Source: Streptomyces chartreusis NRRL 3882 (GTDB taxonomy: Bacteria > Actinomycetota > Actinomycetes > Streptomycetales > Streptomycetaceae). Taken from it: DNA of 64,000 nt. Shown in pieces: positions 61,152-64,000 of the stretch (position 1 is its first letter; each line of letters opens with the position of its first letter). The stretch spans positions 2,542,001 to 2,606,000 of the forward strand of contig NZ_LT963352.1 in the NCBI RefSeq assembly GCF_900236475.1. Reading direction: 5' to 3'. Position numbers and translations under genes: made by a program. The notes beneath the pieces are model-generated. The model searched no databases. It saw nothing but the letters and a program-made list of their open reading frames with translations, and was not told the origin of the DNA.

Positions 61152-62162
61152 TCAGCGTCGTTCCGGCTTCGCGCTGCGCGACATCAGCTCCTTGAGGGCC
61201 ACCACCGGAGGCTTGCCCTCGTGCACGATGCCGACGACCGTCTCCGTGATGGGCATGTCGACGCCGTGCCGACGGGCCAGATCCAGCACCGATTCGCAGG
61301 ACTTGACGCCCTCGGCGGTCTGCTTGGTGACCGCGATGGTCTCCTGGAGCGTCATGCCCTTGCCGAGGTTGGTGCCGAAGGTGTGGTTGCGGGACAGCGG
61401 CGAGGAGCAGGTGGCCACCAGGTCGCCCAGGCCCGCGAGTCCGGAGAAGGTCAGCGGGTCGGCGCCGAGCGCGATGCCGAGCCGCGTGGTCTCGGCGAGA
61501 CCGCGGGTGATGAGCGAGCCCTTGGCGTTGTCGCCGAGGCCCATGCCGTCCGCGATGCCGACGGCCAGGCCGATGACGTTCTTGACCGCGCCCCCGAGTT
61601 CACAGCCGACGACGTCGGTGTTGGTGTACGGGCGGAAGTACGGGGTGTGGCAGGCGGCCTGGAGCCGCTGGGCGACGGCCTCGTCGGTGCAGGCGACCAC
61701 GGCGGCGGCCGGCATCCGCGCCGCGATCTCGCGGGCCAGGTTGGGTCCGGTGACCACGGCGATGCGGTCCGGGCCCACCTTGGCGACGTCGTCGATGACC
61801 TCGCTCATCCGCATCGCGGAGCCGAGTTCGACGCCCTTCATCAGCGACACGAGGACGGTGTCGGGCGCGAGCAGCGGGCTCCACTCGGCGAGGTTGCCGC
61901 GCAGGGTCTGCGAGGGGACCGAGAGGACCGTGAAGTCGGCGTCCGCGGCGGCTTCCGCGGGGTCCGTGGTGGCCCGGACGTTCTCCGGGAGTTCCACGCC
62001 CGGGAAGTAGTCGGGGTTGGTGCGGGTGGAGTTGATCGCCTCCACGAGCTCCGGGCGGCGCCCCCACAGGGTGACCTCGCACCCGGCGTCGGCGAGCACC
62101 ATGCCGAAGGCCGTGCCCCACGAACCGGCGCTCAGGACCGCCGCCTTGACCGGCTTGCTCAC
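61152..62162 (-). CDS. gpsA: Glycerol-3-phosphate dehydrogenase [NAD(P)+]
   Basis: Makes sn-glycerol-3-phosphate from DHAP for phospholipids. 336 residues from GTG 62162 (overlaps the plsC-like stop by four bases, GTGA). Rossmann start KAAVLSAGSWGTAFGMVLAD, then ADFTVLSVPSQTLRGNLAEW, GVELGSAMRMSEVIDDVAKV, GPNLAREIAARMPAAAVVAC, the catalytic GGAVKNVIGLAVGIADGMGL and GLGDLVATCSSPLSRNHTFG. Coupled to the acyltransferase that uses its product class. Confidence 0.96.
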   Translation of the reverse strand: MSKPVKAAVLSAGSWGTAFGMVLADAGCEVTLWGRRPELVEAINSTRTNPDYFPGVELPENVRATTDPAEAAADADFTVLSVPSQTLRGNLAEWSPLLAPDTVLVSLMKGVELGSAMRMSEVIDDVAKVGPDRIAVVTGPNLAREIAARMPAAAVVACTDEAVAQRLQAACHTPYFRPYTNTDVVGCELGGAVKNVIGLAVGIADGMGLGDNAKGSLITRGLAETTRLGIALGADPLTFSGLAGLGDLVATCSSPLSRNHTFGTNLGKGMTLQETIAVTKQTAEGVKSCESVLDLARRHGVDMPITETVVGIVHEGKPPVVALKELMSRSAKPERR

Positions 62163-62995
62163 TTGCCCAGCCCCTCTTCCTGTGCCGACTGTGCCGGCTG
62201 TGCCGTGTGCGCCGACTGCACCGGAGACGCCGCCTGCTGCCCGCCCCGCGGTGTCTGTGTCTGCGCCTGGGTGCGGCGCCGCTGTTCGATCCGCTCCCGG
62301 CGCGGGTCGTAGGGCGTCTCGGGCGCCTTCTCGCCGCGGATCTCCTCCAGCTGCCGGGTGATCGCGGCCATGATGACCTCGGTGGCCTCCTTCAGCAGCT
62401 CCGCGGTCATCTCCCGGTCGTAGAACCGCGAGAGGTCCACCGGCGGTCCGGCGAGCACGCGGTGCGTCTTGCGCGGCAGGAGGTGCGGCTTCTTCGCGTA
62501 CGGCGGCAGCAGTTCGTTGCAGCCCCACTGGGCGACGGGGATCACCGGGCACTTGGTCTGGAGGGCGACGCGCGCGGCCCCGGTCTTGCCGGTCATGGGC
62601 CAGCCCTCCGGGTCCCGGGTGAGGGTGCCCTCGGGGTAGAAGGCGACGCATTCCCCGCGGTCCACGGCGTCGATCGCGGCCCGGAAGGCGCTCAGCGCGT
62701 CCGTGCTCTCGCGGTAGACGGGGATCTGCCCGGTGCCGCGCATCGCGGCGCCGACGAATCCCTTCTTGAAAAGCCCGCTCTTCGCGAGGAATCGCGGGAC
62801 GCGCCCGGTGTTGTACTGAAAGTGCGCGTAAGCGAAGGGGTCGATGTGCGAATTGTGATTCACCGCGGTGATAAATCCACCCTCGGCCGGAATGTGCTCC
62901 ATTCCGCGCCAGTCCCGCCTGAGCAGAACCACCAGCGGCGGTTTGCAGATCACCGCGGCGAAGCGGTACCAGAAGCCGATTCTGCGGCGGGGCAC
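62159..62995 (-). CDS. 1-acyl-sn-glycerol-3-phosphate acyltransferase (PlsC-like)
   Basis: 278 residues from GTG 62995, with a GGAAGG site seven bases upstream. Acyltransferase motifs: NHNSHIDPFAYAHFQYNTGR (HX4D), GTGQIPVYRESTDALSAFRA, and FYPEGTLTRDPEGWPMTGKT. Forms phosphatidic acid at the membrane. The C-terminal 60 residues are Gln/Ala-rich and lack known motifs. Coupled to gpsA (four-base overlap), putting glycerol phosphate and acyl transfer steps together. Divergent from cofC. Confidence 0.92.
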   Translation of the reverse strand: MPRRRIGFWYRFAAVICKPPLVVLLRRDWRGMEHIPAEGGFITAVNHNSHIDPFAYAHFQYNTGRVPRFLAKSGLFKKGFVGAAMRGTGQIPVYRESTDALSAFRAAIDAVDRGECVAFYPEGTLTRDPEGWPMTGKTGAARVALQTKCPVIPVAQWGCNELLPPYAKKPHLLPRKTHRVLAGPPVDLSRFYDREMTAELLKEATEVIMAAITRQLEEIRGEKAPETPYDPRRERIEQRRRTQAQTQTPRGGQQAASPVQSAHTAQPAQSAQEEGLGK

Positions 62996-63153
62996 GCGGA
63001 CACCTTCCTCTAGGGCCTGAAGCGGGGGCCATGGGGGGCCGCACAAGTGTCGCCCCAGGCCGCCGGTCTGTCGAGAACACCGTACGCCCCGACACGCCGG
63101 GCACCGGTGGCCCCGGGTGACAATGACCGCGACAAGAGAGGGACGGAACACCT

Positions 63154-63792
63154 GTGCAGTGGACCTTGGTCGTACCCCTGAAGCCCCTGGCCCAGGCCAA
63201 GAGCAGGCTCGCGGACACCGCGGACGACGGGCTGCGGCCGGACCTGGCGCTCGCCTTCGCCCAGGACACGGTGGCGGCCGCGCTGGCCTGCCCGGCGGTA
63301 CGGGATGTGGCAGTCGTCACGGACGACGCCCGGGCGGGCCGTGAGCTGTCCGCACTGGGCGCCGCGATCATCCCCGACGAGCCGGGAAGCGGCCTCAACG
63401 CCGCCCTCGCACACGCGGCGGGGGCCGTCCGGTCCGCACGTCCCGAAAGTCCGGTGGCCGCGCTGAACGCCGACCTGCCGGCGCTGCGTCCGCCGGAATT
63501 GGCCCGGGTACTCGATGCCGCCGCTGAATTCCCGCGCGCTTTTCTCCCGGACGCGGCCGCAATCGGTACGACCCTGCTGGCCGCCGGCCCCGGTCGGCCA
63601 TTGTTCCCTGCATTCGGTATCGATTCCCGCGCCCGGCACCGCGCGTCCGGGGCCGTGGAACTGTCCCTCGCCGCCGTGGACTCCGTACGCCAGGACGTGG
63701 ACACCGGCGACGACCTGCGCACCGCGCTGGCCCTGGGGGTCGGCCCTCATACGGCCGCGGCCGCCGCGCGGTTGCTGATACCCGGGCAGTAG
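63154..63792 (+). CDS. cofC: 2-phospho-L-lactate guanylyltransferase (CofC)
   Basis: Activates 2-phospho-L-lactate (or the phosphoenolpyruvate route) in coenzyme F420 synthesis. 212 residues from GTG 63154. MQWTLVVPLKPLAQAKSRLA (nucleotide-binding PLKPLxxAKSRL) and VTDDARAGRELSALGAAIIP, ALNADLPALRPPELARVLDA with acidic metal-binding residues. F420 would be used by LLM-class enzymes such as the one at 32766-33737. Confidence 0.93.
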   Translation: MQWTLVVPLKPLAQAKSRLADTADDGLRPDLALAFAQDTVAAALACPAVRDVAVVTDDARAGRELSALGAAIIPDEPGSGLNAALAHAAGAVRSARPESPVAALNADLPALRPPELARVLDAAAEFPRAFLPDAAAIGTTLLAAGPGRPLFPAFGIDSRARHRASGAVELSLAAVDSVRQDVDTGDDLRTALALGVGPHTAAAAARLLIPGQ

Positions 63793-63801
63793 GCTGCGGC
63801 C

Positions 63802-64000
63802 ATGCAGGCGACCGCGTACACGTACGACCCCGAAAGCCGCAGCGGGCAGGTGCTCCTGGACGACGGCACCCCGGTGCCCTTCGACGCGGCGGCGTTCGAC
63901 GCCGGCGGTCTGAGGCTGCTGCGCCCGGGGCAGCGGGTGCGGATCGAGGTGGAGGGCGCGAAGGAGGACCTGCGGATCACTCTGGTGACCCTCCAGACCC
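63802..64000 (+). CDS. Small conserved cold-shock-like protein, cut by window end
   Basis: 66 codons visible from ATG 63802, nine bases after cofC. MQATAYTYDPESRSGQVLLD, then TPVPFDAAAFDAGGLRLLRP and QRVRIEVEGAKEDLRITLVT, a pattern seen in small beta-rich proteins of the cold-shock type next to cofC in Streptomyces. Probably only a few more codons lie outside the window. Cotranscribed with cofC. Function unknown. Confidence 0.75.
   Translation, partial: MQATAYTYDPESRSGQVLLDDGTPVPFDAAAFDAGGLRLLRPGQRVRIEVEGAKEDLRITLVTLQT

Overview
The window is a GC-rich (roughly 70%) actinobacterial chromosome segment. GTG starts are common and most genes lie close together or overlap. The gene order and protein families (whiG, nsdA, four tandem signal peptidases, rnc of the absB type, a glucose permease of the glcP type, a cofC-type guanylyltransferase) point to the conserved core of a Streptomyces chromosome. 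From memory, the order follows the S. coelicolor stretch running from the rpsB region to just before hupS. No rRNA, tRNA, CRISPR array, insertion sequence or prophage was seen.

Layout. 1-5.1 kb: an SRPBCC-type protein (cut by the window edge), then cdsA, frr, pyrH, tsf and rpsB on the minus strand, covering phospholipid precursor synthesis, ribosome recycling, UMP kinase and translation. 5.4-11.3 kb: a secreted M23-like protein, a TetR regulator, the sporulation sigma factor whiG, and the dprA-comM-yraN DNA-uptake/processing cluster. 11.4-15.4 kb: a Nudix hydrolase and four tandem type I signal peptidases. 15.4-18.1 kb: the rpsP-khpA-rimM-trmD-rplS ribosome maturation operon. 18.3-22.5 kb: a looser stretch with an SprT-like zinc protein, a prolyl-tRNA synthetase of the archaeal/eukaryotic-like form, a methyltransferase and a lipoprotein. 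22.5-28.5 kb: ffh, glnD and the amtB-glnK nitrogen operon behind a clear GlnR operator. 28.7-35.7 kb: the differentiation repressor nsdA, a small primase-polymerase-like protein, ftsY, a luciferase-like oxidoreductase, a doubly frameshifted small gene and the sugar permease. 35.9-46.9 kb: smc, a small coiled-coil protein, acyP, a membrane-anchored CAP protein, an HxlR regulator, mutM, rnc, rpmF, a YceD protein, a DivIVA-like protein and coaD. 46.9-57.1 kb: rsmD, recG, an unusual two-gene Hsp90-like/TPR operon, a FakA-like DAK2 protein and rpmB. 57.1-64 kb: thiD, thiL, a stand-alone RAM-domain protein, a DUF3515 lipoprotein, ddl, gpsA, a PlsC-like acyltransferase, cofC and the start of a small protein.

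Most genes are housekeeping and act together in translation (S2, EF-Ts, RRF, S16, L19, L28, L32, RimM, TrmD, RNase III), SRP-dependent export (Ffh, FtsY, Sip peptidases), nitrogen sensing (GlnD, GlnK, AmtB under GlnR) and envelope precursor synthesis (CdsA, Ddl, GpsA, PlsC). Developmental control is represented by whiG, nsdA and rnc.

The most unusual items are these: a dispersed 56-bp repeat present once between genes and once inside the hinge-coding part of smc, where it adds about 19 residues in frame; a translationally coupled Hsp90-like/986-residue TPR pair lying between recG and fakA; two sets of repeats upstream of the sugar permease gene; a small gene broken by two single-G losses; and the long sipX-sipY overlap.
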